Notes: generated from the letters alone by a model not told the origin. A stretch of 64,000 nt of DNA from Luteimonas sp. BLCC-B24 (GCF_028550595.1 NZ_JAQQGN010000009.1:83673-147672), one strand, 5' to 3'. Shown: positions 53,401 through 63,845, counted from the first letter of the stretch. Numbers and translations: made by a program.

Positions 53401-56400
53401 AACAGTGCGGGGACCGGGCCGGCTTCGTCGGCGTCGAACCCGATCACGCCCGCGGCCATTCAGACCATCACGTTCAGCAATCCGGGTGCTCAGAGCTTCG
53501 GCACTTCGCCAACATTGATCGCGACCACCGACTCCGGGCTAACGCCGACGTTCAGCTCGTCTACGCCGATGGTGTGCACGATCACCACCGGAGGCGCGTT
53601 GACCTTCGTCAGCGCCGGCACCTGCACCATCAACGCGGACCAGCCGGGAGACGCCAGCTACCTGGCCGCAAGCCAGGTCTCCCGCAGTTTCACCGTTAAT
53701 CCGGTGGTGCCGGGGGCGCCTCTGATCGGCACGGCCACCGTCATCGGTGCCGGTCAGGTCAGCGTGGCGTTCACCGCCCCGGACAGCAGCGGCGGGGTGG
53801 CCATCGTGTCCTACACCGCCACCGCCAGCCCGGGTGGAATCACCGCCAGCGGCAGCGGCTCGCCGATCCTCATCACCGGTTTGGCGCCCGGCACGTCCTA
53901 TACGTTCAATGTGAGCGCGGCCAATGTCGCCGGCAGTGGTCCGGCGTCCGCTGCCTCCAACGCGGTGGTGCCGCTACCGACCCAGGTCATCACCTTCCCC
54001 AATCCCGGCGCGCAGGATTTCGGCACCCGTCCGGTGCTGTCGGCCAGCGCCGACTCCGGTCTGCCGGTGGACTTCAGTTCCTCCACGCCGACGATCTGCG
54101 GCGTGGACGCGGGGGGGCTGCTGGACTTCACCGGAATCGGCAGCTGCAGCATCACTGCCGAGCAGCCCGGCGACGGCAGCTATGCGGCCGCCACGCCGGT
54201 CACCCAGATCTTCGCCGTGGTGCCGGTCGCCCCGGGCCAGCCCGATATCCAGGATCTGACGCCGATGGGGTCGGGCCGAATCAGCGTTGCGTTCGCGCCG
54301 CCGTCCTTCACCGGTGGTGTGCCGATCACCGCCTATCAGGTCACCGCCACGCCGCAGGTCGTCACTGCGGCGCGCACCGCGGCCATGACCAGTGCCGCAG
54401 GTGTGGTCACTGCCACCGGCACCGGCTCGCCGATCGTGGTCGATGGCCTGACCGACGGTGTGGCCTACATCTTCACCGTGGTCGCCATCAACGAGGTGGG
54501 TCAAGGTCCGGTGGACACGGCGGTGCAGCCGGTGGTGGCTGTTCCGGAGCTGCGTGTGCACCCGGTCGATCTGGCGGTGGCCTATGGCGCCGACGCCACG
54601 GCAGTGACGCTGGACATCGTCGGCGCGGCCGATGCGGCGGTCATCGTCAATGCGCCCGAGCACGGCACCGCAGTGGCCACCGGCATCGGCATCACCTATC
54701 AGCCAAAGGCGGGCTACGCCGGCCCGGACACGTTCACCTACGCCGCGCGCGACAGCTTCCAGACCTCGGCATCCGCCACGGTCCAGGTCCAGGTCTCCGC
54801 TCCCGTCGTGGTGCTGACGACTGCCAGCCTGGCCCCGGTTTCCCTCGCCGCCCCGTACCGCCAGACGCTGGCCGCCAGCGGCGGTGTCGCGCCGTATCGC
54901 TACCGCATCAGCAGCGGCACGTTGCCGGTGGGTCTGGCGCTGGGTGAGGACGGCAGCTTGGCCGGCACCGCCACGACGGTCGGCGAGTTCGAGTTCGATG
55001 TCACCGTCACCGACAGCAGCAGCGGCACGGGTCCCTTCAGCGGGAGCCAGCGCTATGCGCTGTCGGTTGTGGCGGCAGTGCCGGTCATCAGTTGGGCGAC
55101 GACGCTCAGTAAGGTGTATGGCGAGGTCGACTTCGAGCTGACGCTTCCGCAGAGCACGAGTCCCGGCGCGTTCGCCTTCAGCAGTTCCAACATCGCTGTA
55201 GCCACGGTCAATGGCCGCACGGTGACCCTGGTTGGCGAAGGCAGCACGGTGATCACCGCCAGCCAGGCGGCCACAGCCTCCTACGCCGCGGCTTCGGTGC
55301 AGTTGCAGCTGACGGTGGTTGCGCGGCCGGATCCGACCACCGATGCGCGGGTGGCAGGCAGCCTCCAGGCGCAGGCGGATGCCAGCGTGCGCTTCGCCCA
55401 GGTGCAGAGTGGCAACATCCGAGAGCGCCTGCGCCAGGTGCGCGCAGGCACCAATGCATCCAGCTTCAGCGTGGCGATGGCCTACGCGGGCAGTCGCGGC
55501 GTACCAGCCCTTTCGGTACCGCTTCACCGTGCCGGCAACAGCATGGTCTCGGTGCTGCCGAAGCTGCCCGAAGGCTGGGGCGCGTGGGCAGCCGGGACGG
55601 CGACCTTCGGCAGGGCCGGCCGCGGCAGCGGAGGATTCGACTTCAACACGGAAGGTCTGACCGTCGGAGCTGATCGCGCAATCGGCGATCACGTGTTGCT
55701 CGGCGTGGCCGGCAGCTGGGGCACACAGGACACCGATTTCGACCAGGGTCCGTCCCGCACCGATGCCGATCAGCGCTCGCTGGCCGTGTACGGCCTGTGG
55801 CGCGCGGGCGAGCACGTGTTCTTCGATGCGATGCTGGCCGGCGGGCGGCTGGACTTCGAACTGATCCGCTGGAGCGAGCTGGTCGGTGCCTCGGCACACG
55901 GCAGCCGCAGCGGCGATCAGTGGTTCGGCTCGCTGACCTTCGGCTACGAGCACCGCAGCCGAGGCGGCAGCACGCTGACCAGCTACGGCCGCTACGACGG
56001 GCACCGCGCCGAGCTGGACGCGTATCGCGAGCATGGCCTGGACGCGCTGGATCTGGCTTATGGCCGTCAGGACGTGAGTACCAGCAGCCTGGCGCTGGGT
56101 CTCGAGGGCACGCATGCGTTCAAGGGCGATCGCCTGAGTTGGCGCCCGCACTGGAGCGTGGAATACCGCACGGCGTTGGAGAACCGCAGCGACGTAGCAA
56201 TGAACTATGTACAGCGTCCAAGGGCGAGCGACTACGTGCTGGCGATGCGCAGCTACAACGACGATGCGTTGTCGGTGGGCGCGGGTGTCGACCTTCAGTT
56301 CGACGGCGGCTGGATGCTGAGCCTGCTCCTGGGCCGCGAGCACGGTCGCAACGATCTGCGCAGCAACAGCGTCGGGGTGCAGGCACGCTACGGAAGCCAG

Positions 56401-56520
56401 AGTGCGCGCCCGCCCTCCAGGCTGGATGCCAATGGCGTGGGCGACCAGGATGGCGAAAGGCTCCGGTGTCGTGCCGCACTCGACTGCGCCAACCCGGGCG
56501 CTGACCTCGCGAGCCCGTGA
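50479..56520 (+). CDS. Giant repeat-rich autotransporter (type V secretion)
   Basis: The protein has 2013 residues. A signal peptide ends near residue 37 (FLLFAVAASSVQAA). Residues 40-195 form a lectin-like domain. Residues 197-445 hold two Ig-like repeats of about 124 residues (SPSVTNIGSGTADGTYKVGD type), then another Ig-like domain. Fibronectin-III units and Cys-containing Ig-like units alternate at about 550-1355, followed by cadherin- and Ig-like domains. The beta barrel occupies about 1697-1970 (GWGAWAAGTATFG to SVGVQARYGS). A 40-residue hydrophilic tail follows the last strand. Predicted surface adhesin. Confidence 0.88.
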   Translation: MSQLGIARSSRQLKWGLPRVVALFFLLFAVAASSVQAASIPSQVTINFDSSGFIEGADHGSNIFTQGDFTITYSAANWYQDVDDGDSGSAGLFAGMFSGAETVTIQTLSGSEFAFSSFYIGAFGGGFTKVEGYRDGLPSPVGVQVAGNGFGQTNGQFVVTLDPAMLGNVDRVVITSNAGGFFDIFDSFVFSPAVQPDTTSPSVTNIGSGTADGTYKVGDAISIQVTFDEAVLVTGTPQLTLETGAVDRVVNYVSGGGSTALTFNYTVQAGDNTVDLDYVSSNALALNGGTIRDVAGNNAVLTLPTPGAAGSLGANRAIVIDGIAPSVTGVTSSTADGIYKIGDSVQIQVNFTEAVAITGTPQLALETGATDRIVNYTSGSGTSTLTFAYTVQAGDSSADLDYVGSTALALNGATIRDAAGNAATLTLPAPGAANSLGGNKALVVDGVPPSVTSIVPAGGSLANTSVAFTVSFNEPVTNVSADDFTLTTTGTVTGSVAGVNGTGASYTVTVDGISGQGTIRVNLNGATNIADAAGNTGPAAYASGTPYTVLIQAPPGAPGIGAVVAGDGQVTVSFTAPASNGGSAITGYTVTSAPGGITAGGDGFTSSPITVSGLSNGTAYTFTVTATNAIGTGTASEASSSATPKGSQVITFPNPGTQNFGTTPTLSATATSSLAVSFSSSTTGVCTTTPGGVLSFVSAGSCTIDADQSGDGTWNAASTASQTFTVAAVAPGAPTIGTVTAGNNEATVVFAAPSSNGGTAITSYMVTANPGGSTGIGAGSPITVGGLTNGVAYTFTVTATNSAGTGAASGASGSVIPASPQTITFSNPGAQNFGTSPTLIATSDSGLTPVFTSSTPAVCTITTGGVLSFITAGICTINADQPGDSSYLAAVQVSRSFNVSPVAPGAPTAIVATPGDTQASIAFAAPVNTGGIALTGYTVTVSPADVAPVNGASSPIVVNGLTNGQPYTFTVTADNSAGTGPASSASNPITPAAIQTITFSNPGAQSFGTSPTLIATTDSGLTPTFSSSTPMVCTITTGGALTFVSAGTCTINADQPGDASYLAASQVSRSFTVNPVVPGAPLIGTATVIGAGQVSVAFTAPDSSGGVAIVSYTATASPGGITASGSGSPILITGLAPGTSYTFNVSAANVAGSGPASAASNAVVPLPTQVITFPNPGAQDFGTRPVLSASADSGLPVDFSSSTPTICGVDAGGLLDFTGIGSCSITAEQPGDGSYAAATPVTQIFAVVPVAPGQPDIQDLTPMGSGRISVAFAPPSFTGGVPITAYQVTATPQVVTAARTAAMTSAAGVVTATGTGSPIVVDGLTDGVAYIFTVVAINEVGQGPVDTAVQPVVAVPELRVHPVDLAVAYGADATAVTLDIVGAADAAVIVNAPEHGTAVATGIGITYQPKAGYAGPDTFTYAARDSFQTSASATVQVQVSAPVVVLTTASLAPVSLAAPYRQTLAASGGVAPYRYRISSGTLPVGLALGEDGSLAGTATTVGEFEFDVTVTDSSSGTGPFSGSQRYALSVVAAVPVISWATTLSKVYGEVDFELTLPQSTSPGAFAFSSSNIAVATVNGRTVTLVGEGSTVITASQAATASYAAASVQLQLTVVARPDPTTDARVAGSLQAQADASVRFAQVQSGNIRERLRQVRAGTNASSFSVAMAYAGSRGVPALSVPLHRAGNSMVSVLPKLPEGWGAWAAGTATFGRAGRGSGGFDFNTEGLTVGADRAIGDHVLLGVAGSWGTQDTDFDQGPSRTDADQRSLAVYGLWRAGEHVFFDAMLAGGRLDFELIRWSELVGASAHGSRSGDQWFGSLTFGYEHRSRGGSTLTSYGRYDGHRAELDAYREHGLDALDLAYGRQDVSTSSLALGLEGTHAFKGDRLSWRPHWSVEYRTALENRSDVAMNYVQRPRASDYVLAMRSYNDDALSVGAGVDLQFDGGWMLSLLLGREHGRNDLRSNSVGVQARYGSQSARPPSRLDANGVGDQDGERLRCRAALDCANPGADLASP
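52420..54540 (+). repeat. Four tandem FN3/Ig-like units in the autotransporter
   Basis: Units begin with QVITF or QTITF at 52420, 52939, 53461 and 53983, a period of 519-522 bp (about 174 residues). Units 2 and 3 are nearly identical at DNA level over their first 70 bp (from 52939 and 53461). Each unit has an Ig-like half with two Cys (PxxCTI... GTCTINADQ) and a fibronectin-III half. This points to recent internal duplication. Confidence 0.85.
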
Positions 56521-56542
56521 GCGTGCGGAAGTGATGCCCTGG

Positions 56543-56569
56543 AACGGCCGGCATGTCCGGCCGTTTTTT
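56543..56569 (+). terminator. Intrinsic terminator after the autotransporter
   Basis: ACGGCCGG and CCGGCCGT form an 8-bp stem with a 5-base loop (CATGT), followed by a run of T. It begins 23 bp after the stop codon. Confidence 0.9.
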
Positions 56570-56732
56570 CTTCCTGATGGAAACGCACGAGGATGTGGGG
56601 CGTACGGCCTCGTCTGCGCTCTCGTCGCGTAGGCGGCGCATCGTCACGATAGCGGCGAAGGCGGCGCGGCCCGATAATGTCTCCGCCGGGATCGCCGGCG
56701 TCCCGCACACGGGTTGCCCTGTGAAGAGCACC

Positions 56733-57971
56733 ATGTCCGCAGCTCCCGGCACCACTGCCGATCTCATCGCCTTGGCCCAGCGCCACGTGCTGCCGGTCTA
56801 TCGCCCCCGCGAACTGGTGCTCGAGCGCGGCGACGGCGCGCGCGTCTGGGACAACGAAGGTCGCGAATACGTCGATCTGTCGGCCGGCATCGCCGTCTGC
56901 GGGCTCGGCCACAACGATCCCGATCTCGTCGCCGCGCTTGTCGAGCAGGCCGGCAAGCTGTGGCACACCAGCAACGTGTTCTTCAGCGAACCGCCGCTGC
57001 GGCTGGCGGCCGAACTGGTCGAGGCCAGCGGCTTCGCCGCGCGCGCCTTCCTGTGCAATTCCGGCGCCGAGGCCAACGAGGCGGCGATCAAGCTGGTACG
57101 CAAGTGGGCCACCGCGCAGGGCCGCGGCCCGGACCGCCGCGTCATCGTGACCGCGCGCGGCAGCTTCCACGGCCGTACGCTGGCCGCGGTCACCGCGACC
57201 GCGCAGCCGAAATACCAGGCCGGCTACGAGCCGCTGCCCGGTGGCTTCCGTTACGTCGACTTCAACGACGTCGCCCAGCTCGAGGCCGCGATGGCCGACG
57301 GCGATGTCGCCGCCGTCATGCTCGAGCCCGTGCAGGGCGAGGGCGGCGTGATGCCGGCCGCCGATGGCTACCTCGCCGCCGTGCGCGCGCTGTGCGATCG
57401 CCATGACGCGCTGCTGGTGCTCGACGAGATCCAGTGCGGCATGGGCCGCACGGGCACGCTGTTCGCGCATCCCCAGGACGGCGTCGTGCCCGATATCGTC
57501 ACGCTGGCCAAGGCGCTCGGCGGCGGCTTCCCGATCGGCGCGCTGCTGGCCGGCCCGAAGGTCGCCGAGGCCATGCAGTTCGGTGATCACGGCACCACCT
57601 TCGGCGGCAATCCCCTCGCCGCCGCCGTCGCGCGCGTCGCGCTGCGCAAGCTGGCATCCGAGGCCATCGCCGCCAACGTGACGCGCCAGTCGCGCGCGCT
57701 GCGCGACGGCCTCGCCGCGCTCGATGCCGAATTCGGCCTGTTCTCGGAGATCCGCGGCCGCGGCCTGATGCTCGGCGCCGTGCTGCGTCCCGAGCACGCC
57801 GGCAAGGCCGCGACCATTCTCGACCACGCCGCGCGCCACGGCCTGCTGCTGCTGCAGGCCGGCCCCGACGTGCTGCGCTTCGTGCCGGCGCTCAACATCA
57901 CCGATGCCGACGTCGCCGAGGGCCTGGTGCGGCTGCGTGCGGCGATCGCCGATGCCGTCGCCGCCGGCTGA
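56733..57971 (+). CDS. argD: Acetylornithine aminotransferase ArgD
   Basis: The protein has 412 residues of the class III PLP aminotransferases. The PLP lysine is in TLAKALGGGFPIGALL. LCNSGAEANEAAIKLVRKW, GSFHGRTLAAVTAT and DEIQCGMGRTG are typical of ArgD (acetylornithine/succinyldiaminopimelate transaminase). ATG 56733 is chosen; the GTG twelve bases upstream is possible. It overlaps the HIT gene by 20 bp. Confidence 0.92.
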   Translation: MSAAPGTTADLIALAQRHVLPVYRPRELVLERGDGARVWDNEGREYVDLSAGIAVCGLGHNDPDLVAALVEQAGKLWHTSNVFFSEPPLRLAAELVEASGFAARAFLCNSGAEANEAAIKLVRKWATAQGRGPDRRVIVTARGSFHGRTLAAVTATAQPKYQAGYEPLPGGFRYVDFNDVAQLEAAMADGDVAAVMLEPVQGEGGVMPAADGYLAAVRALCDRHDALLVLDEIQCGMGRTGTLFAHPQDGVVPDIVTLAKALGGGFPIGALLAGPKVAEAMQFGDHGTTFGGNPLAAAVARVALRKLASEAIAANVTRQSRALRDGLAALDAEFGLFSEIRGRGLMLGAVLRPEHAGKAATILDHAARHGLLLLQAGPDVLRFVPALNITDADVAEGLVRLRAAIADAVAAG

Positions 57972-58419
57972 ATCGTCCGCCGACGACTGCGCGTTCTGCG
58001 CGATTCTCGCGGGCACGCAGCCCGCGAGTCTCGTGCACGAGGACGCGCAGGTGATCGCCTTCATGGACCTGCGCCAGGCGGTGCCCGGGCACGTGCTCGT
58101 GGTGCCGCGCCGGCATGTCGAAACGGTGTTCGATCTCGACGAAGACACTGCCGCGCAGCTGATGCGGGTCGCGGTGCGCATCGCCCGCGCAGCCGATGCC
58201 GTCTTCGCGCCCGACGGCCTCAACCTCTGGCAGTCCAACCGCGAGGCGGGCGGCCAGGAAGTGCCGCACGTGCATCTGCATGTGCAGCCGCGCCGCGCAG
58301 GTGATGGTCTGTTGCGGATCTATCCGGCCGAGGTCCCGCCGCCGTCGGCCATCCCGGCGCTCGAGCGGATGGCGGCCGCGCTTCGCGACGTGCTGGCCGG
58401 AACTCAGGCCAGCCCGTAG
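57952..58419 (+). CDS. HIT-family nucleotide hydrolase
   Basis: The protein has 155 residues. The histidine triad is in EVPHVHLHVQPRR, and the start CAFCAILAGTQPASLVHEDAQ is typical of HIT proteins, including a CxxC pair. These hydrolyse nucleotide phosphoramidates or dinucleotides. The ATG at 57952 lies within the last 20 bp of argD, implying co-translation. The final 16 bp overlap the end of the convergent HAD gene. Confidence 0.88.
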   Translation: MPSPPAESSADDCAFCAILAGTQPASLVHEDAQVIAFMDLRQAVPGHVLVVPRRHVETVFDLDEDTAAQLMRVAVRIARAADAVFAPDGLNLWQSNREAGGQEVPHVHLHVQPRRAGDGLLRIYPAEVPPPSAIPALERMAAALRDVLAGTQASP

Positions 58420-59021
58420 CGCCGCAGGACCGTCCGCAGTGACCGCGCATCGACCACCGTGTCGGCGTGCAGGCCGGCGGCGCGTGCGCCCTGCACGTTG
58501 ACGAACAGGTCGTCGACGAACAGGGTCTCCTGCGCGCGCACATCGAAATGGGTGAGGGCGTGCCCGAAGATCTCACGGTTCGGCTTGCGCACGCCCAGCA
58601 CGCCGCTGCACAGGACGCGGCCGTCGAGCATCGGGAACAATGGCGCGAGGATCCGTGGCATCGCGTCGCGCATCAGCGCGCCATTGTTGGTCAGCACGCC
58701 GACCTCGATCCGCAGGACGAGCGACGCCACGCATGCGAGCACGGCGGGGTCGGCCTGCGTGCCGGCGACGCGTGCCTCGATCCACGCGGCGGCGTCGATC
58801 GTGGCGCCGAGGGCGGTGCCGAGACGCTGCAGATAGGTCGCGGTGTCGAGGACGCCGCAGTCGTAGGCGCGCTCGAGCCCCGAATCGAACATCACCTTCG
58901 ACACGTGGGCCGGCGTACACGCCGCCGCATGCGCCAGATGCGCCACGCGCGCGCGGTGCGAATAACGCACCAGCACGCCGTCGAGATCGAGCAGCACCAG
59001 CCGCAGCCGGGGCGGTGTCAC
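58404..59021 (-). CDS. HAD-family hydrolase
   Basis: The protein has 205 residues. Motif I is LVLLDLDGVLVRYS, motif II is GVLTNNGAL, and motif III/IV are in RKPNREIFGHAL and TLFVDDLFVNV. The substrate is unknown. The start is GTG at 59021 with AGGAGG 10 bases upstream. Its GTG overlaps the TGA of the channel gene (GTGA), so it is translationally coupled to it. Confidence 0.88.
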   Translation of the reverse strand: MTPPRLRLVLLDLDGVLVRYSHRARVAHLAHAAACTPAHVSKVMFDSGLERAYDCGVLDTATYLQRLGTALGATIDAAAWIEARVAGTQADPAVLACVASLVLRIEVGVLTNNGALMRDAMPRILAPLFPMLDGRVLCSGVLGVRKPNREIFGHALTHFDVRAQETLFVDDLFVNVQGARAAGLHADTVVDARSLRTVLRRYGLA

Positions 59022-59910
59022 CCGGTCGGCTCCTCCTGCGGCAGCCCGTGTCCGCAGCGCCGGCAGTGCCAGGCTTCCTGTTCGTGATCCTGCAGGCCGC
59101 ATTCGCCGCAGCGCACGTGGCGCCGCTTCGGGCGCAGGGTGCTGGCGAGTTCGGCGGTGTAGATGCCCGTGGGCACCGCGATGATGCTGTAGCCGATCAG
59201 GATCAGAATCGACGTGACGAAGCGCCCGAACGGGGTTTCCGGCGAGATGTCGCCGAAGCCCACGGTGCCCATCGTCACCACCGCCCAGTACATGCCGGTC
59301 GGAATGCTGGTGAACCCGTGCTCCGGGCCTTCGACCACGTACATCAGCGCGCCGAAGATCACGACGATCGTGATCAACGCGCAGACGAACACCGAGATCT
59401 TGCGCCGGCTGCGCGCCATCGCGGTGATCAGCACGCTGGCCTCGCTGGAGTACTGCACGAGCTTGAGCACACGGAACACGCGCAGCAGACGCAGCACGCG
59501 GATCACCAGAAGGTACTGGCTGCCCGCGAACACCAGTGAGAGGTAACTTGGCAGGATCGCCAGCAGATCGATGATGCCGAAGAAGCTCGTCGCATAGCGC
59601 AGCGGACGACGCACCGCCCACAGGCGCAGCCCGTATTCGATGGTGAAGACGATGGTGAACGCCCACTCGGCGGCGAGCAGTGCCGAGTGCCAGCGGTCCT
59701 TGAGCGCCGGCTCGCTGTCGAGCAGCACCACGATCACGCTGGCCAGGATGGCCACGATCAACGCGAGGTCGAAATTGCGCTCGGCCGGCGTCTCGTGGTG
59801 GAACAGCAAGCGGTACACCCGGTTGCGCAGGCCGTCGGGGCGCGCCGGGAGCAGGTCGCGCTCGAACGGGTTGGCGCGCTCGTCGCGTTCCGTCTCGGGC
59901 GCGGACGTGT

Positions 59911-59914
<4 letters not shown>
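59018..59914 (-). CDS. Voltage-gated-type potassium/ion channel
   Basis: The protein has 298 residues with six membrane helices. The S4-like segment [16 protein letters not shown] carries regularly spaced Arg/Lys. The pore loop is [12 protein letters not shown], a TVGFGD filter typical of K+ channels with Phe for Tyr. A short C-terminal zinc-ribbon-like segment (CGECG, then CRRCG) is unusual. The start is GTG at 59914, overlapping the hemL stop (GTGA). Confidence 0.9.
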
Positions 59915-61206
<1,292 letters not shown>

Positions 61207-61228
61207 CGGAATTCCTGAAGTCGGGGGA

Positions 61229-61855
61229 TTACAGATCGAAGGCGGCGCGGTAGGCGCGCGCGGCGGCGGCAGGGTGACGTGCATCGAAGACGCCGCTGAT
61301 CACGGCCACCAGATCTGCACCGGCGGCTGCGAGCTGGCGGGCATTGTCCGGGGTGATCCCGCCGATCGCCACCCGCGGCACGGGCGGCAGCGTGGCCTCG
61401 CGCAACAGCGCCTTGGGCGCGAGGGGGGCGCCGGGTTTGGTCGGCGAGGGAAAGAACGCCCCGAAGGCGACATAACTCGCGCCTGCGGTGACGGCGGCCT
61501 GCGCGCAGGCGATATCGGCGTAACAGGAGGCGCCGAGAATGGCCTCCGCTCCCAGCGCCGCGCGCGCTTCGCCGAGGGCGCCGTCGTCGCGGCCGAGATG
61601 GGCACCGTCGGCGCCCGTATCGGCGGCCAACTGCCAGTCGTCGTTGACGATCAGCGGTACACCCGTTGCCCGGCACAGCGGCAACAGCGCGTGCACCTGC
61701 GCACGGCGCTGCGCGGCATCGGCGCGTTTGTTGCGGTACTGCAGCCACGTCGCATGCGGCAGCACCGGCGCGACGCGTGCCAGCAGGCGTGCGGTGTCGG
61801 GCTCGTCGGGCGTGAGCAGGTAGAGGCCGCGCGGCGCGGCGGAACGGGCATTCAT
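61229..61855 (-). CDS. thiE: Thiamine-phosphate synthase ThiE
   Basis: The protein has 208 residues of the TIM-barrel thiamine-phosphate synthases, joining the pyrimidine and thiazole moieties. The conserved motifs are [36 protein letters not shown] and [15 protein letters not shown]. It ends 22 bp before hemL in the same direction. Confidence 0.95.
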   Translation of the reverse strand: MNARSAAPRGLYLLTPDEPDTARLLARVAPVLPHATWLQYRNKRADAAQRRAQVHALLPLCRATGVPLIVNDDWQLAADTGADGAHLGRDDGALGEARAALGAEAILGASCYADIACAQAAVTAGASYVAFGAFFPSPTKPGAPLAPKALLREATLPPVPRVAIGGITPDNARQLAAAGADLVAVISGVFDARHPAAAARAYRAAFDL

Positions 61856-61929
61856 CGGCGTGGGTTCCGGTGGAGGGAGCGCGATGGGACAATGCAGCAT
61901 CACTTGCACGCCGCGCGGCCCATTATCCG

Positions 61930-62121
61930 ATGAACGATTCGACGACGCAGACCGCCTACCGCACCTGGATGTGTGTCGTCTGCGGATTCATCTACGACGA
62001 GGCCGCCGGCATTCCGGACGAAGGCATCGCACCCGGCACGCGCTGGGAGGACGTGCCCGACACCTGGACCTGTCCCGATTGCGGCGTCACCAAGGACGAT
62101 TTCGAGATGATGGCGCTCTGA
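61930..62121 (+). CDS. Rubredoxin
   Basis: The protein has 63 residues. The iron-binding Cys pairs are [11 protein letters not shown] and [14 protein letters not shown], in a single rubredoxin domain. A small electron-transfer protein. ATG 61930 gives the natural N-terminus. It diverges from thiE across 74 bp. Confidence 0.95.
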   Translation: MNDSTTQTAYRTWMCVVCGFIYDEAAGIPDEGIAPGTRWEDVPDTWTCPDCGVTKDDFEMMAL

Positions 62122-62128
62122 CACGGCG

Positions 62129-62974
62129 TCAGTGCGTGGCGCGCCCCGCGCCGCCGATACGCAGCAGCTGTGCCCGCAACTCCCCGGCGTCCTCGGCATC
62201 CGGATGGCGTGCCAGATAACGGCCGAGATCCTGCCGGGCGCCATCGAGGTGTCCCAGTGCCAGGTAACCGAGCGCCCGGTCGCGCAAGGCATCCGGCGTA
62301 TCCGGCACCAGCTTCATCAGCCGATCCGCGCAGCGGACCACGCGTGCCCAGTCTTCGGCGTCGCGGTAGGCGCCGAGCAGATTCCGCAACACGCGCATCA
62401 GCATCGTTCGTGCCGATGCGGGCTGGAGCATCCGGGCCAGCGTGGCGTCGTCCGGCGTGTCGACGCCGAGGTGGGCGCCAGCCCGCGCACGCAACGCGTC
62501 GAGGTCGAGTGGCCGCCCGCTGTTGAACGGGTCCATCACCAGCATGCCGTCGTCGACCGGCAGCCGTACGAGAAAATGGCCCGGAAACGAGATGCCGTCG
62601 AGGATCACGCCGAGGCGCCGGGCCACCTCCATCTGCACCAGGGCGAGCGAAATCGGATTGCCCAGCCGCCGGTCCAGCACGTCGCTGAGGTAGCTGTTGC
62701 GTGGATCGTAGTAGTGCGCGCGGTCGCCGGTGTAGCCCAGTTCGTCGAACAGGTGGCGATTGATCGCCTGCATCTTCAGCGGCCCGTAGCCGATCGCATC
62801 GATTTCCACCTGCAGGTGCGCCACATGGCCATCGACCAGCCGGTGATAGCGGCCGGTGTCGAGCGCCGGATATTCATCGCGCGCGATCAGCAGTGCGACG
62901 TCGAACAGCGGCAGGGCCGCGTCGCCGAGTCCGGCCAGCGCAGTCCAGTCGGGCAGTTCGGGCGCGTCGCTCAT
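62129..62974 (-). CDS. SirB1-like transglutaminase-fold/TPR protein
   Basis: The protein has 281 residues. The transglutaminase-like fold of the SirB1 (YchA) family is visible: YYDPRNSYLSDVLDRRLGNPISL, HFLVRLPVDDGMLVMDPFNSG. A tetratricopeptide-like C-terminus (LMKLVPDTPDALRDRALGYL) follows. The family's role is unclear; catalytic Cys is not evident in the usual place. ATG 62974 opens MSDAPELPDW. Confidence 0.85.
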   Translation of the reverse strand: MSDAPELPDWTALAGLGDAALPLFDVALLIARDEYPALDTGRYHRLVDGHVAHLQVEIDAIGYGPLKMQAINRHLFDELGYTGDRAHYYDPRNSYLSDVLDRRLGNPISLALVQMEVARRLGVILDGISFPGHFLVRLPVDDGMLVMDPFNSGRPLDLDALRARAGAHLGVDTPDDATLARMLQPASARTMLMRVLRNLLGAYRDAEDWARVVRCADRLMKLVPDTPDALRDRALGYLALGHLDGARQDLGRYLARHPDAEDAGELRAQLLRIGGAGRATH

Positions 62975-63022
62975 GCAGGGAGCCTGCACCGGCGCGTCAG
63001 GCCGTACAAGGCGGCGCAGCGG

Positions 63023-63469
63023 TCAGGGCGCCGCGATCGCCGGCGAGAACACCAGCTCGGCGCCGTCTTCCAGTCCGATGCGCTGGGCCTCGCCCGCGTT
63101 GAGCTCGAGGACGTAACGGGCCGGCGCGCTGCTCGGATAGCTGGGGCACCGGTTGCCGCCCGAGCAGGGCGGTACATCGCGCTGCTGGGAGACCAGACGG
63201 CGCGCGTCGTCGAAGTAGAGGATGTCGAGCGCGATACGCGTGTTCTTCATCCAGTAGGCCAGAGGCGCCTCCTGGTCGTGAATGAACAGCATGCCGCGGT
63301 CGGCATCCATCGAGTCGCGAAACATCAGTCCGCGTGCCCGCGCCTCGTCGGTATCGGCGATCTCCACCTTGTAACGATGCCCGTCGAGCTCCACCCAGGG
63401 ATCGCTGGCACACGCGGGCAGCAGCAGGGAGGCCAGCAGGGCGAGCAGCAACAGTCGGGCGAGGCGCAT
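63023..63469 (-). CDS. DUF192 lipoprotein
   Basis: The protein has 148 residues. The signal ends in the lipobox LLPAC. The DUF192 pattern is complete: EIADTDEARARGLMFRDSMD, GMLFIHDQEAPLAYWMKNTRIALDILYFD and YVLELNAGEA. Function of the family is unsettled. ATG 63469 opens the signal peptide. Confidence 0.88.
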   Translation of the reverse strand: MRLARLLLLALLASLLLPACASDPWVELDGHRYKVEIADTDEARARGLMFRDSMDADRGMLFIHDQEAPLAYWMKNTRIALDILYFDDARRLVSQQRDVPPCSGGNRCPSYPSSAPARYVLELNAGEAQRIGLEDGAELVFSPAIAAP

Positions 63470-63549
63470 GACGAAGACACCAGTAGGCAGGTAGGCCGCC
63501 ACCATCTGGGAGCACGCGCGGGCCGTCAACCGCGATGCGCGTGAGGTCT

Positions 63550-63577
63550 TTGCAAACCCGTTCGATCTATGCATAAT
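63550..63577 (+). promoter_or_regulatory. rRNA operon promoter 1
   Basis: TTGCAA (63550-63555), a 16-bp spacer and CATAAT (63572-63577), followed by a G/C-rich discriminator. First of three tandem promoters with identical spacing. Confidence 0.5.
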
Positions 63578-63653
63578 TCGCGCCCCGCTTGACGGGCTGC
63601 ACTTCGGCGCAGCGGTCTGGCGGGACGAGTTCGAAAGCACGCTTCACGCGGTG

Positions 63654-63681
63654 TTGACAGACTCGAAGGCCGCGGTAAGAT
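63654..63681 (+). promoter_or_regulatory. rRNA operon promoter 2
   Basis: TTGACA (63654-63659), a 16-bp spacer and TAAGAT (63676-63681), followed by the G/C-rich GTGCGGCTCGTTTC discriminator region. Confidence 0.75.
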
Positions 63682-63754
63682 GTGCGGCTCGTTTCAACGA
63701 AAAGGCCTTCGGGCCGAACGCTGAAGCCGGCAGAACTCTCCCCCTCACGGGGTG

Positions 63755-63782
63755 TTGACGAAAGCCAAAACCGCGCTAGAAT
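63755..63782 (+). promoter_or_regulatory. rRNA operon promoter 3
   Basis: TTGACG (63755-63760), a 16-bp spacer and TAGAAT (63777-63782). The following GGGCGGCTCGCTTC nearly repeats the sequence after promoter 2. Confidence 0.75.
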
Positions 63783-63845
63783 GGGCGGCTCGCTTCGGAG
63801 GAAACGACGAAGCATCGGGAAGCAGGCGCTGAGGCCACTTCCGAA

